NCBI RefSeq assembly: GCF_001617365.1
Contig: NZ_LVJR01000018.1
Coordinates: forward strand, 32,679-96,678
Source: Rhodanobacter sp. FW104-R8
Lineage (GTDB): Bacteria; Pseudomonadota; Gammaproteobacteria; Xanthomonadales; Rhodanobacteraceae
Length of the DNA stretch: 64,000 bases
Direction of reading: 5' to 3'
Under the pieces are notes generated by a model. The model ran no database searches, had not been told where the DNA came from, and was given only the letters and a program-made list of their open reading frames with translations. Numbering within the stretch: position 1 is the first letter of the stretch; each line of letters opens with the position of its first letter. A program made the translations under genes and the position numbers. This document shows positions 1-7,836 of this stretch, piece after piece.

Positions 1-467
1 TCCCGGCGGTCGAGCATTCGGTCAAGGCCGAATCGCGGGAGGGCCAGGTCGCCGGCTACGAGGTGGTCGACTTCAAGGCGCGCCTGATCGACGGCAAGTA
101 CCACGACGTCGACTCTTCCGCGCTGGCGTTCGAGATCGCCACCCGGCAATGCTTCCGCGAGGCGCAGAAGCTCAGCAAGCCGAAGCTGCTGGAACCCATC
201 ATGCGGCTCGAGGTGGTGATGGAGGCGGACTACCTGGGCGACGTCATCGGCGACATCAACCGCCGCCGCGGCAGCGTCAGCGACCAGGGCCAGAAAGGCA
301 GCTCCGCCTTCGTGCAGGGCTTCGTACCGCTGGCCGAGATGTTCGGCTACATCAACTTCCTGCGCTCCGCCACCCGCGGCCGCGGCACCTTCAGCATGGA
401 GTTCGACCACTACCAGGAAGTGCCGGCCGGCATGGTCGAGAAGCTGATGGAGAAGGAGGCGAAGTAA
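1..467 (+). CDS. fusA: Elongation factor G, C-terminal part (5' end outside window)
   Basis: Reading frame 3 is open from the window edge and ends at TAA 465-467. The visible ~154 residues are EF-G domains IV-V: an EPIM-LEV segment, GDVIGDINRRRG and PLAEMFGYINFLRS, all standard for the translocase GTPase that moves tRNA-mRNA through the ribosome. The GTPase domain lies upstream of the window. Differences from the str-operon type tail, and the neighbour being a TonB receptor rather than tuf, suggest a stand-alone second EF-G (fusA2-like). That is an inference; a canonical fusA in another context is not excluded. Confidence 0.85.
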   Translation, partial: PAVEHSVKAESREGQVAGYEVVDFKARLIDGKYHDVDSSALAFEIATRQCFREAQKLSKPKLLEPIMRLEVVMEADYLGDVIGDINRRRGSVSDQGQKGSSAFVQGFVPLAEMFGYINFLRSATRGRGTFSMEFDHYQEVPAGMVEKLMEKEAK

Positions 468-664
468 GGCTTCGCCTCTTCCGGCCAGTGCCCGCATGGC
501 TGGCGCCGGCGCGCGCCGCCACGGCAACTCCCCTCATCCTGTACTGAAGGAAAACGACAGGGCCCACCCTCGCCCCGGCGGGCGGTAGCATATTGGCCGC
601 CCGCAGGAGCATCACCGCCTGCATCCGGGCGCCGGGGGGCGCCCACCATTCAGTAGGGGATACC

Positions 665-3598
665 ATGAATTCTCAACGCATGCAGTCGGATGTGCTTGCG
701 CGGCCTGTCCGCAACCGTCAGCGGCCATTGGCCGTCGCCTGCGCCACCGCCCTGCTCGGCCTGGCCCTGGCCGGGGCCGCGTCGGCCCAGCAGGCACAGG
801 TGCAGGAGCAGGCATCCACGCCGACGGACGCCCGGACGGCACCCGTGGCCAAGCAGGCCAAGGCCGCCGAAAAGAAGAACAAGAAATCCGAGAACACGGT
901 GAGCAACCTGGACGCCGTCGTCGTCACCGGCATCCGCGGCAGCATCGAGAACTCGCTGAGGGCCAAGCAGAACTCCAACGACATCATCGAGGCGATCTCG
1001 GCCGAGGACATCGGCAAGCTGCCGGACGCCAGCATCGCCGAGAGCCTGTCGCGCGTGCCGGGCCTGGCCACCCAGCGCATGAACGGCCGCGCCAGCACGA
1101 TCTCGATCCGCGGCCTGTCGCCCGACTTCGCCGGCACCACGCTCAACGGACGCGAGCAGGCCACCACCGGCGAGAATCGCGGCGTGGAATACGACCAGTA
1201 CCCGTCCGAGCTGATCAGCGGCGCGGCGATCTACAAGACGCCCGACGCCAGCCTGATCGGCCAGGGCCTGTCCGGCACGGTCGACCTGCACACGATCAAG
1301 CCGCTGGACCTGTCGAAGCGCACGTTCGTCGCCAACCTGCGCGGCGAGCACACCAGCAACGGCAAGCTCAACCCGGGCAGCGGCGTGGGCACGCTCGGCC
1401 ACCGCGCCAGCTTCTCCTATATCGACCAGTTCTTCGACCACACCCTCGGCCTCGCGGTGGGCTTCGCCCAGCTCGACTCGCCGATCCAGGAGAAGCAGTA
1501 CCAGGCCTGGTGGTGGAGCGTGGACAACGGCAGCGCCGGCGCCGAACAGAACTGGGGCGCGCCGCACACGCCGGGCCTGCCCGACAACGTGATCTCGCAG
1601 GAGGGCATGCAGTTGCGCGCGCAGTCGCAGAGCCAGCTGCGCAACGGCCTGATGACGGTGTTGGAGTGGGCACCGGGCGACCACTACCACTCCACGCTGG
1701 ACCTGTACTACTCGACCTTCAACGAGAAGAAGTACACCAACGGCGCGCAGTGGTCGAGCAGCCCGTGGGACAACATCGCCTACTCCAACGTGGGCATCAC
1801 GCCCGCCCAGCCCTACCCGGTGGTCACCTCGGGCACGATCAGCGGCATCGCGCCGATCCTGCAGAACCAGTACACCAAGGAACACGACAAGCTGTTCTCG
1901 GCCGGCTGGAACAACCAGTACGACTTCGGCAACGGCTGGGCGGCCAGCGCCGACCTCTCCTACTCCAGCGCCAAGAAACGGCTGCACGATGCCTACCTGT
2001 TCACCGGCCTGGCTGGTGGCGCCTTCACCAACGTGGCATTCAACACCCCGCTGGGCAACGGCTATCCGTACTTCTCGCCCGCGGTGAACCTGGCCGATCC
2101 TTCCGCGGTGGTGTTCACCGACCCGGACGGCTACGGCTACAACGGCCGGCAGGAGTTCGACCACCAGAAGGACACCATCAAGGCGATGCGGCTGGAGGTG
2201 AGCCATCCGCTGGGCTGGATCTTCAGCGACTTCACGCTCGGCGCGGACTACTCCGAGCGCACCAAGACCAAGACGGCCGACGTGGACTTCGCCTGGCTCA
2301 ACGGCAACGGCTCCACCTCGGGCACCTACGACAACCACTTCAGCACGCCGGTGAACGGTGCCTACCTGCGCCAGCCCACCTCGCTCGGCTACGGCGGCAT
2401 CCCGGGCATCCTCTACTACAACGTGCTGGGCGCGCTGTACAACCAGTTCTACCTGACCCAGCGCAACGGCCAGGGCGACTGGAGCCGCAACTACACGGTG
2501 AAGGAGAAGGTGCCGGTTGCCTACCTCAAGCTCAACATCGACACCGCGCTGGGCGACGTGCCGCTGCGCGGCAACGTGGGCGTGCAGTTCGTGCGCACCG
2601 ACCAGTCGTCGCAGGCGCTGCAGACCAACGGCGACACCCTGGTCGGCCGCATCGCCGATGGCGCGAAGTACAACAACGTGCTGCCCAGCCTGAACCTGGC
2701 GGCCCAGCTCACCGACCGCCAGTACCTGCGCTTCGGCTTTGCCAAGACCATGTCGCGCGGCCGCATCGACGACGAGAAGGTGGCCACCTCCGCCGGCGTG
2801 GGGAAAGTGCAGAACGGCCCCGCCGCCGGCCAGGTGCTGTGGTCCGGCAGCGGCGGCAACCCGAAGCTGAAGCCCTACGTGGCGGTCGGCACCGACCTGT
2901 CGTACGAGTTCTACTTCGGCAAGTCCAGCTATTTCGCCGCGGCGGTGTTCAACAAGAACCTGCTGAACTACATCTACAACCAGACCACGCTCAACTACGA
3001 CTTCTCGCACTACACCAACGACAACCCCACGCTCACGCCGACCAGCAACATCGGCTCGTTCACCCGGCCCGCGAACGGCACCGGCGGCAAGATGCAGGGT
3101 CTGGAGCTGTCCGGCGCACTGGAAGGCGGGTTGCTGGCGCAGGCGCTGGACGGCTTCGGCGTGCAGGCCAACTTCTCGCTGACCAACAGCAACATCCCGA
3201 CCAGCTCGATCTCCTCGATCCCCGGCGGCCCGACCACCCTGCCCGGGCTGTCGCGCAAGGTCGCCAACCTGGCGCTGTACTACGAGAAGTACGGCTGGTC
3301 GGTGCGCGTGGCCGAGCGCTACCGCTCGTCCTTCACCGGCGAGGCGGTGGCGCTGTTCGACCAGCTCGGCTACACCAAGGTGCTGGCCAACAAGCAGACC
3401 GACCTGCAGATCGGCTACGCGTTCACCGGAGGCAGCTGGAACGGCCTGTCGCTGCTGCTGCAGGTGAGCAACCTCACCAACACTCCGGACAAGACCGTGC
3501 AGGTTTCCGGCCTGCCCAACAACGTGCAGGTGGCGCGCCCGCTGGAGTACGACACCTGGGGCCGCACGGTGATGCTGGGGGTGAACTACAAGCTGTAG
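665..3598 (+). CDS. TonB-dependent outer-membrane receptor
   Basis: 977-aa outer-membrane transporter. Signal peptide at residues 1-41 (basic stretch, hydrophobic core, ASA-QQ cleavage-like site), a Lys-rich linker, then a plug domain opening with VVVTGIRGSIENSL and carrying DIGKLPDAS and SIRGLSPDFAGTTLNGR. This is the Xanthomonas/Caulobacter-type receptor subfamily used for carbohydrates and other large substrates. The remainder is a Tyr/Asn-rich 22-strand barrel ending in an aromatic-rich strand. ATG 665 is chosen because AGGGGA (655-660) sits 4 nt upstream and the signal peptide begins there. The substrate cannot be read from sequence. A strong terminator follows. Confidence 0.9.
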   Translation: MNSQRMQSDVLARPVRNRQRPLAVACATALLGLALAGAASAQQAQVQEQASTPTDARTAPVAKQAKAAEKKNKKSENTVSNLDAVVVTGIRGSIENSLRAKQNSNDIIEAISAEDIGKLPDASIAESLSRVPGLATQRMNGRASTISIRGLSPDFAGTTLNGREQATTGENRGVEYDQYPSELISGAAIYKTPDASLIGQGLSGTVDLHTIKPLDLSKRTFVANLRGEHTSNGKLNPGSGVGTLGHRASFSYIDQFFDHTLGLAVGFAQLDSPIQEKQYQAWWWSVDNGSAGAEQNWGAPHTPGLPDNVISQEGMQLRAQSQSQLRNGLMTVLEWAPGDHYHSTLDLYYSTFNEKKYTNGAQWSSSPWDNIAYSNVGITPAQPYPVVTSGTISGIAPILQNQYTKEHDKLFSAGWNNQYDFGNGWAASADLSYSSAKKRLHDAYLFTGLAGGAFTNVAFNTPLGNGYPYFSPAVNLADPSAVVFTDPDGYGYNGRQEFDHQKDTIKAMRLEVSHPLGWIFSDFTLGADYSERTKTKTADVDFAWLNGNGSTSGTYDNHFSTPVNGAYLRQPTSLGYGGIPGILYYNVLGALYNQFYLTQRNGQGDWSRNYTVKEKVPVAYLKLNIDTALGDVPLRGNVGVQFVRTDQSSQALQTNGDTLVGRIADGAKYNNVLPSLNLAAQLTDRQYLRFGFAKTMSRGRIDDEKVATSAGVGKVQNGPAAGQVLWSGSGGNPKLKPYVAVGTDLSYEFYFGKSSYFAAAVFNKNLLNYIYNQTTLNYDFSHYTNDNPTLTPTSNIGSFTRPANGTGGKMQGLELSGALEGGLLAQALDGFGVQANFSLTNSNIPTSSISSIPGGPTTLPGLSRKVANLALYYEKYGWSVRVAERYRSSFTGEAVALFDQLGYTKVLANKQTDLQIGYAFTGGSWNGLSLLLQVSNLTNTPDKTVQVSGLPNNVQVARPLEYDTWGRTVMLGVNYKL

Positions 3599-3628
3599 GC
3601 GATCCGGCGACAGCGGAAAGCCATGAAG

Positions 3629-3654
3629 CCCGGGGAGCGATCCCCGGGTTTTTC
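3629..3654 (+). terminator. Rho-independent terminator after the TonB receptor
   Basis: A perfect 8-bp stem (3629-3636 with 3641-3648) closes on a GCGA (GNRA) tetraloop and is followed by five T residues (3649-3653). It lies 30 nt after the receptor stop codon and separates it from the peptidase gene. Confidence 0.9.
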
Positions 3655-3825
3655 ATTGGGCGCCCGTCACGCGGAAAGATGTTCGTGCAGGATCGCCGCT
3701 CGGTATCGACGCCGCCGGCGATCTCCGCGCGCCGGCCGCCGACGGCCGCCCGCGCGGCAGATGCAAGCGCGCGTGCCGCCGCGCATACTCGGGCATCGCT
3801 CAGCATACGCACCGGAGAACTTCGA

Positions 3826-5247
3826 ATGAGAGCACCACGAGTACTTGGGCCCGCCGCAGCGGCCACGCTGGTCTTCTGCGCCGGCATCGGCCTGGCCCAC
3901 GCCGACGCCAGGACCGGCACCGCGGCCGACACCGGCGCCAAGGTACTGCCCGAAACCATGGCCATGCTGAAGCACGCCATCAGCATCCCCACGGTGGAGG
4001 GCCAGCACCAGGTGCCGGTGCTGGCCGCCTACCTGGCCGACAAGCTCAAGGCCGCCGGCTTCGCCGCCAGCGATGTCGAGATCATCCCGGTGGGCGAAAC
4101 CGCCGCGCTGGTGACGCGCTATCGCGGCACCGGTGAAGGCAAGCCGATCCTGCTGTCCGGGCACATGGACGTGGTGGCGGCCAAGCGCAAGGACTGGACC
4201 CGCGACCCGTTCACCCTGGTCGAGGAGAACGGCTACCTCTACGGCCGCGGCACGGCCGACATGAAAACCGCGGTGGTGGTGCTGGTCGAGACGCTGATCC
4301 GACTCAAGCGCGAGGGCTTCAAGCCGCGCCACGACCTGATCCTGCTGCTGTCCGGCGACGAAGAGACCACGATGGCCTCGACCCGCGAACTGGCCAAGCG
4401 CTATCACGACGCCGAATTCCTGCTCAACGCCGATGCCGGCGGCGGCACCCTGAACCCCGCCACCGGTCAGCCCGCGCTGTACGAAATCCAGGCTGCCGAG
4501 AAGACCTACGCGGATTTCCAGATCAGCCTGAGCTCCGCCGGCGGGCACTCCAGCGAACCCAACGCGGACAACGCGATCTATCGGCTGGCGCGAGTCATCG
4601 ACCGCGTCGCCGGCTACCAGTTTCCGCCGCAGAGCAACGAGATCACGCGCGCCTCGCTGCGTGCACTCGGCGCCCACACGCCCGGCCCGCTGGGCGCGGC
4701 GATGACCCGCTTCGCCGCCCATCCCGACGATGCCGCCGCGGCGGCCACCATCTCCGCCGATCCCGCCTACGTCGGCCAGATCCGCACCACCTGCGTGGCC
4801 ACCATGCTCAACGGCGGCCACGCACTCAACGCCCTGCCGCAAAGCGCCAGCGTCAACGTGAATTGCCGCATCTTTCCGGGTACACCGGTCGACAGCGTGC
4901 GCGACACGCTGGTCAAGGTGATCAACGACCAGTCCGCCACCGTCACCGTGCTGCCGCCCCCGCCGGTGGCCAGCCCCGCCTCGCCACTGCGCCAGGATGT
5001 GATCGCTGCCGTCACCGCCGCGGTGCACGCCCGCTTCCCCGGCGTCGAAGTGGTGCCCGGCATGTCCGCCGGCGCCTCCGACAGCATGTACTTCCGCAAC
5101 GCCGGCGTGCCCAGCTACGGCATCGATGCGGCGTTCACCAAACCCGACGATACCTTCGCCCATGGTCTCAACGAAAAGCTGCCGGCTTCGGAAGTCGAAG
5201 CGGGGCTGGAGTTCTGGCATCGGGTGTTGATGCAGCTGGCGAAGTGA
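3826..5247 (+). CDS. M20 family metallopeptidase, exported
   Basis: 473-aa zinc-dependent exopeptidase/deacylase of the M20 (ArgE/DapE/CPG2) clan. An N-terminal signal peptide (about residues 1-25, ending AHA-DA) predicts periplasmic location. Catalytic signatures are visible: SGHMDVV (His113, Asp115), GRGTADMK and GDEET (Glu179-180), a dimerisation domain with the SSAGGHSS motif, and a C-terminal Zn-ligand region (GASDSMYFR...HGLNE). GGAGA at 3814-3818 precedes ATG 3826 by 7 nt. It is monocistronic between two hairpins. Dipeptidase or carboxypeptidase are both possible specificities. Confidence 0.85.
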   Translation: MRAPRVLGPAAAATLVFCAGIGLAHADARTGTAADTGAKVLPETMAMLKHAISIPTVEGQHQVPVLAAYLADKLKAAGFAASDVEIIPVGETAALVTRYRGTGEGKPILLSGHMDVVAAKRKDWTRDPFTLVEENGYLYGRGTADMKTAVVVLVETLIRLKREGFKPRHDLILLLSGDEETTMASTRELAKRYHDAEFLLNADAGGGTLNPATGQPALYEIQAAEKTYADFQISLSSAGGHSSEPNADNAIYRLARVIDRVAGYQFPPQSNEITRASLRALGAHTPGPLGAAMTRFAAHPDDAAAAATISADPAYVGQIRTTCVATMLNGGHALNALPQSASVNVNCRIFPGTPVDSVRDTLVKVINDQSATVTVLPPPPVASPASPLRQDVIAAVTAAVHARFPGVEVVPGMSAGASDSMYFRNAGVPSYGIDAAFTKPDDTFAHGLNEKLPASEVEAGLEFWHRVLMQLAK

Positions 5248-5258
5248 CGTAACTGGCA

Positions 5259-5279
5259 GAGCCGGCGTAATGCCGGCTC
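5259..5279 (+). terminator. Hairpin after the M20 peptidase
   Basis: GAGCCGGC and GCCGGCTC form a perfect 8-bp stem with a GTAAT loop 11 nt after the peptidase stop codon. No T-run follows, so termination may be weak or Rho-assisted. Confidence 0.4.
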
Positions 5280-5366
5280 CCGATCTTGGGCAAATGTTGG
5301 AACGGCCGAACCTGACTCCATCCTCATCGTGCAGCATGCGACCAGCCGCCACAAACCTTGGCGGGA

Positions 5367-5400
5367 TTCATTCAAGTTATCATCGGATGATATATAGTCA
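5367..5400 (+). promoter_or_regulatory. Promoter/operator of the first TumE/TumA-like pair
   Basis: A perfect palindrome, TATCATC-G-GATGATA (5378-5392), overlaps an AT-rich -10-like stretch (TATATA 5391-5396, or TATCAT 5378-5383). A weak -35-like TTCATT is at 5367-5372. The start codon ATG 5400 has no Shine-Dalgarno sequence, so the transcript should be leaderless or carry a leader of about 10 nt. A palindrome over the promoter fits autorepression by the antitoxin, which carries a winged-helix-type fold. The -10 choice is uncertain. Confidence 0.5.
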
Positions 5401-5765
5401 TGTCAAAGGAAGACGTGGGACTGGAAACGCTGCTGTTGCTCAACGGCGAGATCTATGATCAGGACGACGGCTACTGGATCAAGATCGAGGCATGGCGTAT
5501 CGAGGCGAACGAGCATGTGCCACACGGCATACGCTACGCGCTGACATTGCATGATCGCTACGGCACGCGGTTACTCGGTTTCGACAACGCGCATGCCGTC
5601 AAGCCACCGAAGCGCAAGCGTTATGCAGGTCGTCGTCTGGCCTACGACCATCGACATCGTCACGCCAGCGACAAGGGCGTGCCGTACGAATTCACCAGCC
5701 CGCAGCAATTGCTGGAGGATTTCTTCAACGAAGTCGATCGCGTACTTGAGGAAACGAAATCATGA
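5400..5765 (+). CDS. TumE-family (DUF6516) toxin
   Basis: 121-aa protein resembling the TumE toxin family of two-gene toxin-antitoxin modules: central GIRYALTLHDRYGTRLLG followed by the conserved DNAHAVKPPKRK and YDHRHRH segments, then PYEF and a C-terminal helix. The conserved His/Lys/Asp residues look catalytic, but the family's biochemical activity is inferred (RNA-targeting toxin). The toxin comes first and overlaps the downstream regulator by ATGA (5762-5765), the order known for this family. Base composition is less GC-rich than the flanking chromosome. It sits at the head of an attC cassette array, as TA modules often do. Confidence 0.7.
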   Translation: MSKEDVGLETLLLLNGEIYDQDDGYWIKIEAWRIEANEHVPHGIRYALTLHDRYGTRLLGFDNAHAVKPPKRKRYAGRRLAYDHRHRHASDKGVPYEFTSPQQLLEDFFNEVDRVLEETKS

Positions 5766-6112
5766 AAAAGTTGGTCATCGGCATCGCATCCCAACAAGCC
5801 ATCCGCGCCCGCGCACTGGCCATTGCGCGCGGCGATCATCAGCCACGCCCCAACGAGCCAAAGATCTGGTTCACCTCCATGCGCTCCCTGGCCGAAGTGC
5901 TGTCCGACGACAATCGCGCGTTGCTGCGTGTCATCAGGGAGCAGAAGCCCGAGTCACTGAGCCAGCTCGCGGAGTTCACCGGGCGCGCGCCCAGTAATCT
6001 TTCGCGGACGCTCAAGACGATGGAACGATACGGCCTGGTCGAGATGCGCCGCACGTTGCGTAACGTGCAGCCCATCGCCACGGCCAGCAAATTTGTGATT
6101 CAGGCGGCGTGA
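5762..6112 (+). CDS. TumA-like antitoxin, HVO_A0114-type winged-helix DNA-binding protein
   Basis: 116 aa. The N-terminal segment (IGIASQQAIRARALAIARG, then P-EPKIWFTSMRSLAEVL) is the conserved toxin-proximal part of HVO_A0114-type antitoxins. Residues about 50-105 form a MarR/ArsR-like winged helix (LLRVIREQ...SLSQLAEFTG...SNLSRTLKTMERYGLVEM). The start ATG 5762 overlaps the toxin stop by 4 nt and follows GAGGAAA. Expected role: neutralise the upstream toxin and repress the operon, probably at the 5378-5392 palindrome. Confidence 0.7.
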   Translation: MKKLVIGIASQQAIRARALAIARGDHQPRPNEPKIWFTSMRSLAEVLSDDNRALLRVIREQKPESLSQLAEFTGRAPSNLSRTLKTMERYGLVEMRRTLRNVQPIATASKFVIQAA

Positions 6113-6167
6113 GGCCGACGATTTAAATGACAATTTCGGGACGGCCACAGGGGTATTCAAATTGTCC

Positions 6168-6247
6168 CTGACACCTTTTCGCCCGCTGACACCTTTTCGC
6201 CTGCGGTGCGGCGGTCGGATAACGGTGTTGATCCGACCGCCGCAGGC
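6168..6247. repeat. 18-bp tandem duplication followed by a large hairpin
   Basis: Two copies of an 18-bp unit beginning CTGACACCTTTTCGCC (6168-6185 and 6186-6203) run into an inverted repeat: the left arm 6199-6220 pairs with 6231-6247 over 17 bp with a 5-nt bulge (TGCGG). There is no T-run. It lies in the 337-nt gap between the TumA-like gene and the first cassette gene. It may be a REP-type relic or part of an attC-like structure. Confidence 0.55.
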
Positions 6248-6334
6248 GCTTTGCTGTTCACGACCTCGTCGCTGCGGTCCGCCATCGGAAGCGACGAGAC
6301 CCGAACAACCCATCGGGAATCTGCCACTCTCGCT

Positions 6335-6424
6335 CCCGAACAGCGCGTTCGACCGGACTGCGGGTATAGGATGTCGCGACAATCGAGCGCTGCGTGCCGC
6401 AGCCAGTCAACTTTGGCGTTAGGC
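6335..6424 (+). repeat. Probable attC site 0 (long, degenerate)
   Basis: It ends in the consensus right core GTTAGGC (6418-6424, GTTRRRY). A degenerate left core CCCGAAC is at 6335-6341, and between them the arms GACTGCGG and CCGCAG-cc-AGTC pair with two unpaired bases, as in attC extrahelical bases. About 90 bp, longer than the three 57-bp sites downstream. It marks the left boundary of the first small cassette and could be the attC of a cassette carrying the TA pair. Confidence 0.55.
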
Positions 6425-6449
6425 CTCAAATTCATGACACGGAGATCTC

Positions 6450-6692
6450 ATGAAAGTCAAAGACCTTATTGCCGCACTTGGCAAACTGGACCCAAATTCG
6501 GATGTCTACGGATACTGTGAAGATGAGTCGCTCCAAACGACCGAAAAGCTTTTCTCAGTATTCTTCATAGACGGCGCGAATGATCACATGGCTGTGACCG
6601 AGCGCAATGAAAAGGGCAATCCGACTGTTAAGTTCGACAGTGGCCCGGGCTCGAGAAAGCTTGCGTTCGTCAACATGACAGCTGACTTCTAG
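6450..6692 (+). CDS. Small cassette-borne hypothetical protein
   Basis: 80 aa, no recognised function. The N-terminus MKVKDLIAALGKLDPNSDV resembles the start of small proteins common in phage and cassette DNA (LI-LEKLDPD-V pattern). No signal peptide or membrane segment. AT-richer than the chromosome. It is the only gene between attC core 6418-6424 and attC 6702-6758, in the usual cassette orientation with the attC 3' of the gene. An SD-like GGAG (6441-6444) precedes ATG 6450. Confidence 0.65.
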   Translation: MKVKDLIAALGKLDPNSDVYGYCEDESLQTTEKLFSVFFIDGANDHMAVTERNEKGNPTVKFDSGPGSRKLAFVNMTADF

Positions 6693-6701
6693 GCTGGTGA
6701 G

Positions 6702-6758
6702 CTCCGACAACTCCTTCGAGGTGGACGGCGCCGCCGCCACTCAACTCAAGCGTTAGGT
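6702..6758 (+). repeat. attC site 1 (57 bp)
   Basis: Left core CTCCGAC (degenerate) at 6702-6708, right core GTTAGGT at 6752-6758. The interior GAGGTGGACGGCGCCGCC...CTCAAGC matches the two other 57-bp sites position for position. It lies 9 nt after the stop codon of the preceding cassette gene. Confidence 0.8.
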
Positions 6759-6789
6759 TCAAGTCATCTGTATCAAGGGGAAACACGTA

Positions 6790-7416
6790 ATGAAACGATT
6801 GATATGCGGGCTACTCGCAATTTTCATGTACTCGATTGCCTATGGAGCAGGTGTCACGGAGCCAACGACAATCCTGGGCTTCACGATAAAAGAAAACTTC
6901 AATCTCCCTGAGTGTCACTGGAAGGGTAACGGTGCACTTGCAACATACGATTACGACTTCCAGCAGCCAATTACGCCGTGTTGGAAGCACAACATTCTGA
7001 AGGCGCACCCGGGCGATCCATTGGATACCAAAGGAACGTTCAAGGTTGGAGCCATTCCGGCAAGCGGAAAAACTCCCGACGGCGTGCGTAGTGATTCGCT
7101 TGATCTAATCGTCGTTGACGGACACATTGAGGGAATAGTCGTGCCAACGAACGGCCTCGACAGCCAAGATAGCTTCTTAGTGCTTCTCACAAAAAAATAC
7201 GGTAAGCCGGAATCAAGCCAGCATACACAGGTTGAAAACCGCTACGGCGCGAAGTTCACTAAGTACACCGTCGCATGGAAGAAGCCAGATGCGTTGATAA
7301 CTTACGACAGCATGGTATCGAGCATAGATTGGGGTCTAATTTTGGTAGCGAGCCCGTCAGGACAAAAGTTCCTTAAAGACGAACAATCGAAAAGAGAAGA
7401 CAGCTCTTCGTTCTAA
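6790..7416 (+). CDS. Cassette-borne secreted hypothetical protein
   Basis: 208 aa with a clear signal peptide (MKRLICGLLAIFMYSIAYGA, cleavage near residue 20), so probably periplasmic or secreted. The mature part has a repeated pattern of short beta-strand-like segments, two early Cys (PECHW, TPCW) and a Lys/Ser-rich tail. I do not recognise the family. It is the sole gene of the cassette bounded by attC cores 6752-6758 and 7476-7482. GGGG (6777-6780) precedes ATG 6790. AT-rich codon use points to acquisition. Confidence 0.7.
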   Translation: MKRLICGLLAIFMYSIAYGAGVTEPTTILGFTIKENFNLPECHWKGNGALATYDYDFQQPITPCWKHNILKAHPGDPLDTKGTFKVGAIPASGKTPDGVRSDSLDLIVVDGHIEGIVVPTNGLDSQDSFLVLLTKKYGKPESSQHTQVENRYGAKFTKYTVAWKKPDALITYDSMVSSIDWGLILVASPSGQKFLKDEQSKREDSSSF

Positions 7417-7425
7417 CATCGCGAA

Positions 7426-7482
7426 ACCTAACTCGTCATTCGAGGCGGACGGTTACGTCGCCGTTTAATTCAAGCGTTAGGC
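7426..7482 (+). repeat. attC site 2 (57 bp)
   Basis: ACCTAAC (7426-7432) and GTTAGGC (7476-7482) are near-perfect inverted cores (6 of 7 complementary). The interior GAGGCGGACGG-TTACG-TCGCCG-TTTAATTCAAGC shows the stem-loop arrangement of attC. It starts 10 nt after the stop of the secreted-protein gene. Confidence 0.9.
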
Positions 7483-7496
7483 CCCAGGGGCGGTTT

Positions 7497-7751
7497 ATGG
7501 AAAACATCCCAAAGCACGACGAACTCCAAGCGCTGTCCGAAGCTGAGCTTATCGTTCGTTACAACGCGGCAACGTCAAATACTGTGGTTGGCACGGAGTT
7601 CTATCGCGAGGAGTTAGTCCGTCGGCAAATGGCAAAGGAAAGCGCTCGCATGCTTGCACTTACCCAGACGATGCGTACTCTCACATGGGCAATACTTGGG
7701 TTAACGGTAGTCAATGTAATTCTAGTTGCAGCCTCGCTCTTGCGTTCCTAG
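7497..7751 (+). CDS. Cassette-borne small membrane-anchored protein
   Basis: 84 aa: a soluble, charged N-terminal ~58 residues (ALSEAELIVRYNAA, EFYREELVRRQ) followed by one hydrophobic C-terminal helix (about residues 61-82, LTWAILGLTVVNVILVAASLL), predicting a tail-anchored inner-membrane protein. No known family. It fills the cassette between attC cores 7476-7482 and 7812-7818; ATG 7497 is only 15 nt from the recombination core and follows CAGGGGCGG, a plausible SD. Confidence 0.65.
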   Translation: MENIPKHDELQALSEAELIVRYNAATSNTVVGTEFYREELVRRQMAKESARMLALTQTMRTLTWAILGLTVVNVILVAASLLRS

Positions 7752-7761
7752 GTCACTTGTG

Positions 7762-7818
7762 GGCTAACAGTTCGCTCAAGGTGGACGGCTTCGCCGCCGC
7801 TTAATTCTAGCGTTAGGC
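7762..7818 (+). repeat. attC site 3 (57 bp)
   Basis: GGCTAAC (7762-7768) and GTTAGGC (7812-7818) bound a 57-bp site whose interior AAGGTGGACGGCTTCGCCGCCGCTTAATTC aligns with attC sites 1 and 2. It is 11 nt after the stop of the small membrane-protein gene. Confidence 0.9.
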
Positions 7819-7836
7819 TTTGTAAACGGGGGCAAT

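Noticed and set aside
1510..3825. Long frame running into the M20 peptidase from upstream
   Set aside because: The part before 3826 is a frame-shadow of the TonB receptor and crosses a terminator; a signal peptide and SD mark the true start at 3826.
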